From Maratus speciosus (lineage: Eukaryota; Arthropoda; Arachnida; Araneae; Salticidae), in contig OZ010786.1 in the NCBI GenBank assembly GCA_963932465.1, positions 540,395,073-540,459,072 on the forward strand: a DNA stretch of 64,000 bases. Direction: 5' to 3'. The position numbers and the translations under genes were made by a program. This document shows positions 47,335-59,825 of this stretch, piece by piece (positions within the stretch are counted from its first letter, which is position 1; the number at the start of each line of letters is the position of its first letter). Below the pieces are notes generated by a model. It ran no database searches. It had not been told where the DNA came from and saw nothing but the letters and a program-made list of their open reading frames with translations.

Positions 47335-48424
47335 CGTATAAACGGCAGTGATACCAATTGTCTAATAATAACACCTACTTATCAGTGATACACATAAATT
47401 TTGCTTAAGATCGTCTACATATAAAATTGTACCAAACTCAAACATTTTCAATACTAATATATTTTCACCTAGATCATATTTCATATTTCGATTCACTGGT
47501 ACATTTTACCTTAGGATTAAAAAACGATAAGACCTTCTGCTATGTAATTTAGACATTATGCAGGATTAAATATTGAAACGTTTATTTTTAAACTGATTAT
47601 TAATCTTTGCAAGAGATTGAAATGCTGGTAGTTTTCTAAGCATAAACCAAAATGCATTTGGCGGAATTAAATGTAAGTTTGCATTTTCATTTTTAACGCA
47701 TTTCCAAATCGATTTCTATTTAAAAGAATCGTAGGTTATATTTCATTTTTTAAATAGATATAGAAATTTGAAATTGTACATTTTTCATATCTGACGTAAA
47801 CGTAAGACATTTAATTTGATATATTTTAAAAAACTTAAATATAGCATTAGTGATACAAGATATGCCTCGAAATGGCGATGTAAGTACTAATCAGAAAGTG
47901 GAGAAAACTGCATTAGAGAGAGGTTATCCGTAAAATTAACTCGCAGCAATACGTTGTATGTTGAATTTCAAGCATTCTGGTGATACAGTTATTTCTAAAA
48001 TATAATTATTTTAGTGAACGTAAATACTTGAAATCATGTTACAAAAGTTCACGATCTTACTATATTATATATCTTAAGGGGCTACTCACTCAAATGGTGA
48101 TAGGGTATAACACAATATGCTAACATATGGCCAATGTTTGCAGATTTAAAACCCGTGCAGAACAAGCTATACACTTTTAAACCTGAAGCTGACTTATCGG
48201 TGCCGTTTGGAAGATTGGTGTGAACAGAACGGTATCATTTGAAAACAAGAGGTGTTAAAATGTGGTTGTGATGCCTATTAGTTTTTCAATGGGTGATTGG
48301 AGTAATTAAGGTGCTGTGTGGTAGAAGTATGGCACACCACTGGGGAAATTCCACTTAGCGCATGCGCTGTGACATGTGTACATCTCTTCGTCGGCAAGTG
48401 AAATCTACGACTTTGTGAACCAGG

Positions 48425-50150
48425 TAGCACACAAATATCGGCCAATATCCCGATCAATAATGGCCAGTACTCGAAAGTCAATGAATGTCAGACGCCAAAT
48501 TTACAATATCTGCCGATATTCACAGATGTAATTTAAAATTAGTTTTTTAATGAAAGCATTCAAACGAATTTTTTGCAATACTGCTAACATTACAATATGT
48601 AAATAGTATTCTAAACAATAAAATTTAACAATTTTGCCATAAAAAAATAAAAACTTGATTTTTAATGCTTTATTTTTAATATTTTATTTGCATTGTTCAA
48701 TGTTGTGAAAATGATATTAATATTCCAACATTCAGAGATATCTGTCGGCATTCGTAAAAACAATATCATTTTTCAGACATTTCAAGATATCTGTCGAGAT
48801 TTAGCGTATCTGATGAAATGGTAAGTTATGAAGGACCGCCCATTTCTATCGTTTTCATCGAAGAGTATTTCAGTGAGACGCCTGTCATGAAATTTGCATT
48901 AAAAAAAATCTTTAGGAATCTATAGTTATTTGTATATATTTATATATATGTGAAAAAAAAATTACCTAGAAATTTTGGAATTTTTGAAAAAATTATCGAA
49001 ATTTTTTTTGTAGTACAATTTATATAGAAATTTATAGAGATTGCAATAGAAAAAATTCTCAAGAAAAACATTTCATATTAAAATCTATTGATAGTGCTAT
49101 ATAAAAACTTAATAAGGAAATCTGAAATTATTGCTCTTGAATTATCTGTTATTAAAAAATTAACATAGCGCCTATAAAGATGTTAAAATATAACAATTGT
49201 TAGTTTTATAAAAACGACAGATGCTTTTTTTTATTACATAACGTTTATACATAAAAAATAGATCAATTTATGCATATTTAATGAATACTGTGTTCATCTT
49301 TTTAAAATGGTTTCCAATTTCAGACTTTTAAAATAATTTAATTTTTTATTATAGAAAGAATTCAAGTTTACTTTTAAAAGTAGATCATTGGTTTTCTAAT
49401 TTTTTTCTTTTTAAATTGCTAAGAAACTGAATAATAAAAAGTGATATTTAAATTAATCATTGTTAAAAGAATGCAAACAAAAGATGTTGATTGTAATTGA
49501 AAGAGTATGAGAGAATTAAATTATAATTTTGTCAGACATTTTTTTCGTCACTAACAGAAAAATCTGCTTTATCCACATTCTATTGAAAGTTTCTTACTTC
49601 TACATTTCCCCTGGGTAAATTTCGTTATTTATTAACCCTTTCAGGGGCAAAACACATCCATTGCTAATATGTTGAAATGAATGATTGGAACCGTAATTCA
49701 AATACAAATTTATTTACAAATAAGAAAAAACTGTTTTTTTTACTTTAAAAAAAATAGAATAAAAAATACAAAAATCCTGGTGCCATTGTCGCATTTGAGA
49801 ATTAAAATTAAGTGGTTTCATAAACATACCACCGTCCCTGAAAGTATTAATAGAGCCAGGTTTCTCTGTCTTATATTGAATGAGACAAGAAATCTCTTGA
49901 GAATAAACTTCTATATCATTGAGAAGTTTAACGTTCACCACATTTGAAAACCGCAGTTGTTGGGGTTAAAAAAAGAAATTAATATCTAAAAAGTTATAAT
50001 TTAATATTTTAAAATGTCATTCTGGAATATTATAAAATTATATCGCACAATGTCAAATAACGATGTTCAGCTATGGCAGAAAAAGATATTCCTTAATGTC
50101 ACAAAATGATATTCAGAGTTGTTGGGAAATATTGGCGAACATTGTAGGGG
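48425..50150. mobile_element. Possible inserted element in unit C
   Basis: This stretch separates anchors that lie about 100 bp apart in unit B, so something was gained here. Its ends show a loose inverted match (GCACACAAATATCGGCCAATAT and the mirrored GCACCCCTACAATGTTCGCCAA then TATT). GATATCTGTCGG-like strings repeat inside at 48508, 48738 and 48790. Boundaries and type are uncertain, and the gain may begin nearer 48110 and end nearer 50330. Confidence 0.3.
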
Positions 50151-51384
50151 TGCAATTATTATCCCTTCGGGTGCCATACTTTCAACTCATTAGGGCACCC
50201 TGGTTAAGGGGTACCACTTTTCACAATAGTTAAGGGTGCAATTCTGGCTCCCCTATGGCTGTCGCTGGCGAGACAGGAGTTTCATTCCTAGATGGTGCCA
50301 TATGCAGCCTGTAGTTTTAACAGTGTATGGCAGAAGAATGTTTTAAGGTTTTTCCATGTACGATAACGGCAATTCGAGACACATTCCATACAAATGTCAT
50401 ATCTGATAGTCCGATAAATCTGATTCATTGTATATCATTAGGGTCAAACATTATCGATGCTGAAAAAAAAAAAAACATCTATTCATTCCTCTCATTCTAC
50501 GGTCGGTTTATTTTCAAGTAGACTAAATCAAAAATACAGTTTTAATGTATTTTTAAATAGTGTTACTACTTTATTATTTTCGAATACAGTTTTCATTAAT
50601 AGCTTTAATTGTTGTACAAATAAAAATGCCTCTAATTATCTATTTTTTATAGGAAATTATTTGAAAATATTTTGTTGCAATTTGCATTACCATAAGTATA
50701 TGAAAAATACAGAATTTGTCAAACAACAACACAAAAAAATATATAAGAAATACTATTAAAAAACATGTGTGAAGAATTTTGTATCCACCAAGTTGTACTT
50801 ATTAAAGATATGATACAGATTTGGTAGAAATTTTACGATTAAACCTCGCTACAAACATTTTAGAAATGCCTTCAAATTCGAATAAGAAAATCTATAATAG
50901 CGAAGGATAATGTTGAGGATAATTTATTAAGACCGTGTCAAAATTTATAGGTTCTTTAAAAAAAATAATGATTGAATATTTTAATTAATTCAGTAAATTG
51001 CATAAACAAATCTAAATGCTGAATCAAAAATTTGAGGTTATTCAACCAGTACGATCAGTTTTTTTTTCTTTACTAATCTATAACTGATTTCTGAAACATG
51101 CTTTATAATGTAGAAATTGAATTACTATTCATACAATACTTCATACAATCTGCCACACGGGAATATATGCATATTCTTTTATAAATATGCTGCCACCATC
51201 TCATGGTATAGGGCACGATGTACTTTTCTTGAATCAGTTAACCAGGGCAGTTTAAATAAATATTTAATTTAAGATTTATTTCAGATATACTTAACATTTA
51301 AAACAAAACACAATATTTGTATTTACAAACAGGGATATAGCATAAGCTGTCCTACATTAAATTACATTTTGGGTATTATCTTCA

Positions 51385-51720
51385 CTATGTTATAACACTA
51401 TAAACGTACTATTATCGTTTCTCTTGAAAATACATCAACAAGACTTATTCAATACGGCGATCGTACAAGTCTATTCGAAATCTCGTACTCCCATTGAATT
51501 CTGCCACAAAGCTCTTTTTGAGAAAACACACAATGTTCGCAGCAGAACTAGCACCGTTCTGACACAACTCTCAACTAATTCTCCGGTCTGCCTTCTTAGT
51601 CGGCCTTGTACATTAATATATCTATTCCCCTCAATCTACTTTCACGGGTAACCTCACGTGTCGTCGTCGATCGCTTGTTCAGTGGCATGTCATCCAAGAA
51701 ATGTATCTTTTTTCACCAAC
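51385..51720. other. GC-richer stretch, possibly a solo LTR
   Basis: It begins TGTTATAACACTATAAACG, like some LTR starts, and is clearly less AT-rich than its surroundings through to about 51690. No matching CA end with a 5-bp duplication, no primer-binding site and no internal retroelement sequence were seen. The 75-codon open frame inside has no recognised domain. Confidence 0.2.
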
Positions 51721-52588
51721 TCATCTTTCTTACTGCTTTATACATTGACATGGTACTACCAGCATTCCAGTAGACAGTAAACCCTCTTCTGGGTTTTTCT
51801 TTAATACATTTCACGAATTTTAGCCTAGTAGATAAAAAAAATATCCATAACTCAAGCACGTGGATAAAAACATACAGACAAATACAATACATAAAGAAAA
51901 CAAAATTAATTAAACTGTAAATTCCATTAAGCATATATCAGCATAAGCTTCATAAAACTAAGCTGAATTTTATATATCTGATAATTCAATCAATTAGATG
52001 ATAAGATGGTGAATAAATGATGTACAACATTTTCTATTTTAGAGGTGAATTTCTTAAACGAAGGTAAGATTGAAAGAAAAGCTCAAAAATTATTTTTTAT
52101 GTTAGATAAATAATAAAGTATAAGTCAAATTTTACATATAATAATCAAAACTCCAAGTAGGATTCTTATAATTTAAAGTTGATAAGTCCAATTTTGATGA
52201 AAACGTATTTTAATATTAAAAAACTTCATAAATAATTCTCACTATGTGTACCGATGCTGCTATTTTAACTCATCAGTGACAACACATTATCTACACGTAG
52301 TGCCTAAAGTTTTTATTGTAAAATATATTATATTATGATTTATTAGTGCGTATTATGAATTGACTCCTCGAAGTAATTGTGTTATTAAAACAAGTGTTTT
52401 TATCCATAGCGTTGGGTATTTGCACTCTTTTAGTTCAATCATTGCGTATCTGAATTTCGTATTAGGAGAATAAAAATTACACTCCCTAAACATGCATTGA
52501 TTGTCATGAAAGTAATAGCTTTGGCGGCAAATGAAAAACAGTTATAAATCCCGCTGTGTGTGCAACTCATGCAAAAGCTTTACAGTCA

Positions 52589-53306
52589 CAAGGGTGAGAC
52601 CGAAAATAAATTCCCCCAGGCGACTATGGACAGAGGTGTGTATGAAAGACAAAAAATATAATGAAACATGGAAGATAATGCGCAACCTTCTTTTTCTACA
52701 TAAGTGCTAAGTGAGTTGAGATATTTATCTTACTCCTTTCTAAGCCTCGAAAAGCCCTCCAGGAAAATATCAGGGCTCTGCATCTTTCTGGTCCCGGTAG
52801 ATATGGGTAAAAGGAGAGTTTTGAATTCGTGGTCAAAGGAGGAAGTGAGAGAGGTTGTCCGCTATGAAAGGGCACATGCAGTATCGGGAGCAGTAAAACC
52901 TTAACCGCCACTTAGAAGTCTATGGGTCAAATGTGCTGTTGAAACAAATGGTGGGAAGATGGTACCGCCAATTCAATGACGGACGTTAGCAAGTGTTGGG
53001 CAGACCGAGACCTGTACGAACGTGCAAGGCCACTACAGACAAAATCAATGCTTGACTACAGCTTTGGAAGCAATGCTGAAGTCACGCGAGCCGTTCAACC
53101 CTTATTTCGTATGCAGATCATTGATTTTTTTTGCTGGAATGCTTTTTGAAGCTTATAAAGGCGTATGACAAATGTCTTAACTCATTTGGCACTTATGTAG
53201 AAAAATAAAGTTACGTCTTATCTTTAATGTTTCATTATATTTTCTGTCTTTAATACACACCTCTGTCCACAGTTGCCAGTTGAAATTATTTTCGGACTCA
53301 CCCTCG
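52589..53306 (+). mobile_element. mariner deletion derivative, 718 bp
   Basis: The left end CAAGGGTGAGACCGAAAATA and the mirrored right end CGAGGGTGAGTCCGAAAATA start arms of about 130 bp sharing GTGGACAGAGGTGTGTAT-like and ACATAAGTGC.AA.TGAGTT sequence. TA follows the right end (53307-53308) and CA precedes the left. It contains a transposase N-terminal fragment and lacks the catalytic domain. Present in unit C only. Confidence 0.85.
52804..53060 (+). pseudogene. mariner transposase N-terminal fragment
   Basis: The first frame reads WSKEEVREVVRYERAHAVSG. After a frame change come RHLEVYGSN, QMVGRWYRQFNDGR and GRPRP. This is the bipartite helix-turn-helix DNA-binding region and the GRPR-like linker of mariner transposases. 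The catalytic domain is absent: the right inverted arm begins soon after. It differs from the mariner at 28.9 kb, so two mariner lineages are represented. Stops and a frameshift show it is dead. Confidence 0.8.
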
Positions 53307-53530
53307 TAGCAATTTGTCCAGTAATTGGATATGAAATTAGTCAGAAAAAGTCCATTGTTTACTTCAACCTGTGTTCACACAAGTTCTAATATTTTTAATA
53401 TTTTGAAAATTTTTCTAATATATCTTAAATTCGAACTAAGAGTATAATTTTTTTTATATGTTTTTGAAATTATTTAGGAAATGTGATGCAAAATCATAAT
53501 TATAAAACATATCAAAAAAGATTTAATAGG

Positions 53531-53531
53531 A

Positions 53532-53564
<33 letters not shown>
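53531..53564. repeat. (AAT)n microsatellite
   Basis: About eleven AAT/ATA units. Confidence 0.9.
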
Positions 53565-53566
<2 letters not shown>

Positions 53567-53754
53567 AAAAGGCTTTAAGTAATTAAAATAATGTAGCTGC
53601 CAAATAAGAAGTGAAACGAAGAAAGAAGAAGAGAAAAGTTCCATCTCTCCATTCCTATATACATATAGATTTATCTTCTTAAAAAATAAAATAAATAAAT
53701 AAATAACCAACTTTTAAAAAAAGGGAACTTTCGACAATTATGGATTATAATTTT

Positions 53755-53960
53755 TGTTTTCTTCTGTCTAGGTAAGTCATTGTGAACCTTTCACCCTATT
53801 ATCTTCCTTGTCTCTGTAGGAATCGTCCTGCTCCAAAGAGCGAAATAATCTTAGTGTGGAAAACGTGTGGGGGGAGGGGAAGTAATCTTGGAACATCACC
53901 GTAATGATATTTTCTCAAAAGTAGAGAGAAATAATGTTTTGCCCTGGAATGTTTCGTTTT
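53755..53960 (+). promoter_or_regulatory. Unit C counterpart of the splice-like block
   Basis: TTTTGTTTTCTTCTGTCTAG is followed at 53772 by GTAAGTCAT, again an acceptor joined directly to a donor. Downstream, CCAAAGAGCGAAATAATCTTAGTG matches units A and B. The AATAAA has become AATAAT here. Confidence 0.4.
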
Positions 53961-54169
53961 AAATGTATTATTGCATTTTTATTTAAGGATACCAATTCTA
54001 ATTTTAATGACATCCTAAAATTTCAGATATAACCGTTGCATGAAGGATTTATCAAATAAATGTATGTCAAAGATTATTGAAGTATAATTATATCTATTAA
54101 AAGTTTCCTTTTATTTAAAAAAATTGAAATTTTACAAAATTGTCTTAACAATAACAAGATAAAATTTTC

Positions 54170-54196
54170 TTTTTTCTTTTTTTTTTTTTTTTTTTT
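54170..54196. repeat. T-rich homopolymer
   Basis: A run of mostly T at the place where unit B has 37 A and unit A a short T run. Confidence 0.85.
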
Positions 54197-55008
54197 ACTT
54201 ATAATAATATAATTCCATTTATATCCATAATGTGCAATGAAAAATCCTTCCTTAAATGTTGAATATATTTTTTTACTGGACGCAATTCAGTGTTATCGCA
54301 AAATGAAAAGTATCTGATTTAACGATTGCCAATAAATCAAATTTTATTTTGTCTCTTTTTTACAATTTTTGTTATTTAACTTAATCTGGTTTTATGTAAG
54401 TAAAGATGGAATATTCTGATTTATTTTTAGGCCATTTTCTGATGTGCTAGATTTATACAAATTATTTACTAAGAGGTACTTCCGACGACAATACAACTTT
54501 TCAACATTTTTAGTACAGCATTTTCCGTTAGCCATCCGCTAGTAAGAAATCGAAAAACTAGTTGGATGCGCCAATCCGAAAACTTTCTTCTATCTCATGT
54601 CAATATTTCATTTTATTTAGTTTTATTAGTATTTCAATTAGAATTATGCATAATTTCGTAAACTTTTTGATGGTACAATATTGGAAATTGCACAAAAATT
54701 GCTATTACAGAGCCCCTTTCCGGTGGAAATTTTTTTTCAAATTCAGGAAGGACCTTCTTGCCATGGCCAAAAACATACACAAAGAATTTGGTTCAATTCT
54801 ATACGTAATTTCAAACACTTTTCCATGGTACAATTTTCAAAATGCACAAAAATCGCTATTACAGTGTTCCCTACCGACGTTTTTTTTTCTAAATTGAGGG
54901 AGGACATTCTTGCCATGGCGAAAAACATACACAAAAAGTTTGGTTCAATACTATGTATAATAGGGTGGTGCGAAAAAATTCAAGTTGATATTTCCGAGTC
55001 GCTATAGT

Positions 55009-58000
55009 CAAAGCCTTCTCAAGACTATCAAGCCAGACACGATTTCATTCCCCCACATATGTGACGTAACGACCCGGGGCTGGCGCCAATGCCGAGATTT
55101 TGAAACTTGTATCTGGTTGTTTAGAATTAAAATGTAACGTATGCACGTGTTGTTTACTTAACTAATAGAACATATTCTTTTGAAGGTAAGTTTTATTTTC
55201 AAATTAACTACTTATATTTTATTAGTACTAGCTCTATTTTTTGTGTTCAGAATACCTTTTATTTTTAACTTCTTTAAAATATATTAATTATTAAATCCCA
55301 GTATCGTATTGTCAACAATCCCGTGTACGTGTTTCAAAACAAAACGATATTATTGTACTTCTGTTTCATTTCAAAAACAGCAGTAATTTAAAGTGGCAAA
55401 AATCACTAAATCGTATCGAGACTTATATCATTCCCTGTCTATCGTAATTTGCTAAAAATTGGTGCTTGAATGGTGTGAATTGGTGAATTATCACAAAAGT
55501 TATTAATTAATAAAGTTTTCATTGTTTAATTATATTCTTTATAAATATGTAAAAATAGCTTCATTTTAATATATGCCAGAGCTAGACAGCTCTGTTCGGG
55601 CCAACACATTTCTCCTTATAATTTGGAAGCTATACGGCCAATTCAGTTTGAAATTTTAATGTCCTATGCGACATATTTTTCTACCTCAACTATTATATTT
55701 TCAAGTGGAAATTTTAATTAGTTCTTTTAATTTAAACAAATTAATAGAAAAAAAACTTTAAAATTATTATTACTCAGAAATTTACCACTGAAAACTGATG
55801 AAATTTTGTATACAGTAAGTACAGCATAAATATTATTAGTTTAAACTTTACCTTTCTTGCTATTCAATAATTTCGATTAAAACTTCTGACTTTATTTACT
55901 CGGAAATACTGGCACCAGATAGCTGAAATTTATGTCAGACTGAGTTTCTTGGATACTAATCATGCTAAAACATTTTCAGCCAAAAGTCTTAATTACAAGC
56001 TTAATTATTATGTAATTTACAACTTGTCACACCTTCCTATCTTTTTAATTTGTTCTGTTTTCTCTCATTAGAGTGACTTTTAATGATCGACTTTTATTAG
56101 AAAACACTGGTCGTGAGAATAGTATAACTCTGATTATTCTGTAGGCAGAATTGATTAGGCTTTAATTTGATACCAAAATTTATGTATTTTTATAGATATT
56201 TTCGTACTTAAAAATTTAAATGTACTAGAAACTTTCATCACAATTTCTATGGATGCATAACATTGTTATGGATGCATAATCTTGTTTATTTCTTTTAAAG
56301 CCCGATGAATATACATACTAATTTATTGGTGTTTTTTAATCTTAAACTCTTAATAAAAATTCATTTTATAATGTTTGTTACACAGTGCATGCTTATACAT
56401 GACAATTACAGATATGGGAATGATGTGTCTGAATCTCTTTATTTTTACAATGACTGTAAAGAATTTATCCCCCCCCCCTTCCGAATTCGCAAAAATTTTG
56501 TGTGTTTTTATATAACTTTTAACGTTTAATTAAAAATAACAATAAATAAAATTATTGTTACATAATTATAAATTTACTTTTCTGTGTAGTCAGGACCCGA
56601 CTTTGTTTATCTAGGTCCTCGAAGCAAGCACCATTCTGGGACCCCCCTTTTATCGATCCGTAGAAATTATTCGCGAATAATGCATAAGTGGTTAGTGCTA
56701 AACTTCATACTTATTGTATGCATGCATAAATTTCGTACCAGGTACTATTTACATTTGTATACAGAGTATCACAAAAAGATGGTCACAACTTTATGAAAAA
56801 ATATTAGTAGAATAATAGTAGAAAAAATCATGGATTTGTTGCAAAGGAGTATTTGTTTGCAAACTTTTATTTGTTTTTCTATTTATGTTATAAGGTGTCT
56901 AAAAAAAATACCCCCAATTGGTCCATAATAAATGATTTCAACTTGACTCGTTATGAGGAAAACGTGTATGAAGAATTTATTTTGAAAACAATGTAATACT
57001 AAGTTGTTATACCTAATAAAATTTAAATCATTAGTTTTCTAATGATATATAGTACAAAGTCCAAAATCTTAATTCTTGAATATCTGAACAAAATAAATAT
57101 ATGTTAGGAATATTTCGATTACAATTGATGAAAGTGTTTTCTTTCTTTCTTTTGTTCTCACCAGGTTTCAGTACACTTTTTAAAAACTGTATTGCTTGTA
57201 CCTTGCATAATATTTTAAAATAATGCAAAAATTAAGAAAATAATAATTTTCTGTTTCATGACCTTGTTTTGTTTTATTATGAGAGCTTTGTGTTTTTTCA
57301 ATTTAATCGATTTTATGTGAAAATTACCCACTTCTGCTAAGTAAAGTTTACAGTAAGAAAAATTTATCTGTGTTGTTACCTAATTTCATGCACTCTGTAG
57401 TTTTACTATTTATTTATATTAAATTTATAATACTCCTTTGCATGTTTCAAATCACTAAATATTTAATAGGATATTTATCGTATAATTTCAAGCCACAATG
57501 AATAATAAAAATAGCATACAACTTGAATTTGTTTTCATTTAACAATCATTTTTCATCCACTTTAATTTAATTTTAAATGTGGGTTTTGATTGACAGAATA
57601 TTGGTATTTATTTATTTATTTTTGAAAATGAAATAATTGAAAGCAAAGTAATACTCTCTATGTGTTTAAAACTACATATATATGTTTATATATATATTAT
57701 ATACATATTTGTAGATTTTGCTTACATATATTTATTAATGTCTTGTTTTAGAATATATAGAAAATAGATAATTGATATTTTTGTAAATTTCAAAATAGAA
57801 TAAATAATGAAAACTATTCACTAAATTAAATTTAATACTTCGATTTTTTTTTTTCATTAACCAATCATTTTTCTTTAATGTAACTTTAATTAAGTGCACA
57901 TTTTGACTGACACAGTGATATTATTTCATAATTTTTGTTTTTGTTGTTATTATTGTTTCGAGTGATCGAAATTGATTAAGAAGCACTTAATTAGCGTCTT

Positions 58001-58169
58001 TAAACTATACGTTTTTATTTTTTTCCCATATGTTGTGATAATAAGTTGGTATATAGAGGAAAGAATTAATATGTTTTAAATAACGTATGTGCTCTTCACG
58101 GCTGATCTAAGCCCCGCGTCGTGACGTCACGAAACCTCGTGTTTGGCTTGTAGTCTTGAGGCGGCTTTG
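55009..58169. mobile_element. Innermost 3.16-kb element, non-coding
   Basis: The left end CAAAGCCTTCTCAAGACTAT and the mirrored right end CAAAGCCGCCTCAAGACTAC continue into similar CAAGCCA.ACACGA and CCCGGGGC/CCCGCG sequence. CTATAGT flanks both sides (55002-55008 and 58170-58176), a 7-bp duplication, or 8 bp (GCTATAGT) if the right terminal G belongs to the target. It sits in the left arm of the TAGGGTGG transposon. The interior is AT-rich with no transposase. Blocks near 57530 and 57860 (AA.CAATCATTTTTC...TTTAAT) are an internal repeat. Confidence 0.85.
57480..57935 (+). repeat. Imperfect internal direct repeat, offset about 330 bp
   Basis: AATCATTTTTCATCCACTTTAATTTAA with GTGGGTTTTGATTGACAGAATATTGGTA near 57544-57605 recurs as AATCATTTTTCTTTAATGTAACTTTAATTAA with GTGCACATTTTGACTGACACAGTGATA near 57873-57920. 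Confidence 0.6.
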
Positions 58170-58689
58170 CTATAGTGCGGAAAAGTTGCGATTGGTAAAT
58201 ACAAGAAAAACAAAAAAAAATTCTTCAAATCGGACTTTATCTTCCGATCCCGCAAACCGCCTAAAAATTCCAAAAAAATGAAAATTTCCGATTTTTTTTT
58301 ATTTTTTATGTTTATATATTTTTTATCGCTATAGGGAAAATTATTTGCAGTTTGTACTGTTTAATAATAATAATAATAATAATTGTGTTTAGAGAATATC
58401 TTCCGATCGCGCAAGCTCAATAAAAATCGGCAAAAATTCAATTTTGAATGATTTTCATACATTAAGAATATAATCAACTGAGGTCAGTTTGCAGTCTCAG
58501 GTTAAGATTTAAAAGTTAATTGATACTATTGAGCATATTAAGTTATTTTTAAACAACCTATAACTTACCACGAAGAGTTCGTTTCAGGTCTGAAAAGTTT
58601 AGTACTGCACCCAACTGCCGTTAGCCACGTTGGAAAACAGCGCTGAAGTCGGCGAACGCTCTCCCACCTAGTCTCACCTAACTCCATAA

Positions 58690-59825
58690 AATTTACAGAA
58701 AAGTCAACTGGATTCAGATGAACTGCTTGGCATATACTATTTTGACGGAAGAAAGGACGATACCCTAGTTAAAGAAAGGATTGCAAACAGGAAACTAAAC
58801 AGGTTCGTCGAACTATTAAAGAGGAACACCGTCCTGTCATGAAAGAACGTGGCTCAGTTTATTTAGGCCATGTGCCTCCAAACTCCGGGACTGCTAAGGA
58901 CATTGTAGCTTTCATAGTATCATGTCTTAGTGAACAAGGGGTACCACTAGAATACTTAGATTTGGTAGGCTGTGATGGTACAAATACCAATACTGGATAG
59001 AAAGGTGGTGCTATCAGAAAGCTTGAAGTTCATCTCTGACAACCACTGCAGTGGGTTGTTTGTTTATTCCATTTTGTTGAATTACCTTTCCGCCATCTTT
59101 TTCAACATTTGAATGTTGAAACAACTGGCCCAAGATCATTTAGTACACCATTTGGACACAATATCATTGTTGTGTAAAGCTCCCAGTGATAAATTTTCAA
59201 TTGACTGATTGTGAAATTCCAGAAGTGGATAGGCAACTGTTGAGTAAGGACCAAAGATATCTTCTTGGCATAAGTCAAGCAATTAAAAGTGGCAACTTTC
59301 CAAATGACTTATTAGAGTGTGACTCCGGCCCAATTTCACATGCCAGATTGCTCACTTGTGCAAATAGAGCCCTTCGACTTTACGCGAGCGTGGAAAACCC
59401 ATCGGACGCCTTAAAGCCATATTGACATTTATTTTAAAATCTTACTTGCCAGTTTGTTTTGAAATAAAATGTTGTAAGTACATTACAGACGGGCCTATTA
59501 ATCTGTACAGAGCAATTGAAACATCTCGATACTTTCGTGACAACCTGAAGAAAGTGTAGTCCCTGAAACTGAACGAAACTCGTTCTTTGCTCACCCGGAA
59601 AACCTACTGATGGCAATGGTCTTTTATAAGAGGAGGCATATAAGAGAGCTAGGGCTAAGAAGAGTATTAAAAGCCAGGCAAAATGTTTCAAAGGGTAAAG
59701 GTATCTGAATCTTTATCACTCCTACAATCCAGAATTAATTGATTGTAATGTAGCAAAATTAACATTTCCACCTCTTTTTCGGAGAAAAACCCCTGAAGAA
59801 ATGCATTTCTTTGTTTAATCAGGTC
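58690..59825 (+). pseudogene. Broken transposase of the TAGGGTGG transposon, copy 2
   Basis: Pieces in three frames align with copy 1 (2118-3212): YYFDGRKDDTLV near 58735, VKEEHRPVMKERGSVYLGHV near 58820, VGCDGTNTNTG near 58968, LQWVVCLFHFVELPFRHLF near 59050, TTGPRSFSTPFGHNI near 59120, then a 79-codon open piece (59186-59425) with KDQRYLLGISQAI and SHARLLTCANRALRLYASVE. Further on come an NSFFAHPENLLMAM-like stretch needing frame changes and RRHIRELGLRRVLKARQ near 59635. It is better preserved than copy 1 in the CDGT region. Stops and frameshifts make it inactive. The DGT and downstream HARxxTxANR motifs define the family; the superfamily is not assigned. Confidence 0.75.

Noticed and set aside
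54562..55007. Overlapping frames of about 110 codons in three frames
   Set aside because: They arise from the 152-bp tandem repeat and the transposon end, and repeat the same low-complexity peptide.
59434..59691. 85-codon minus-strand frame with a hydrophobic start
   Set aside because: It is antisense to the recognised transposase pseudogene.
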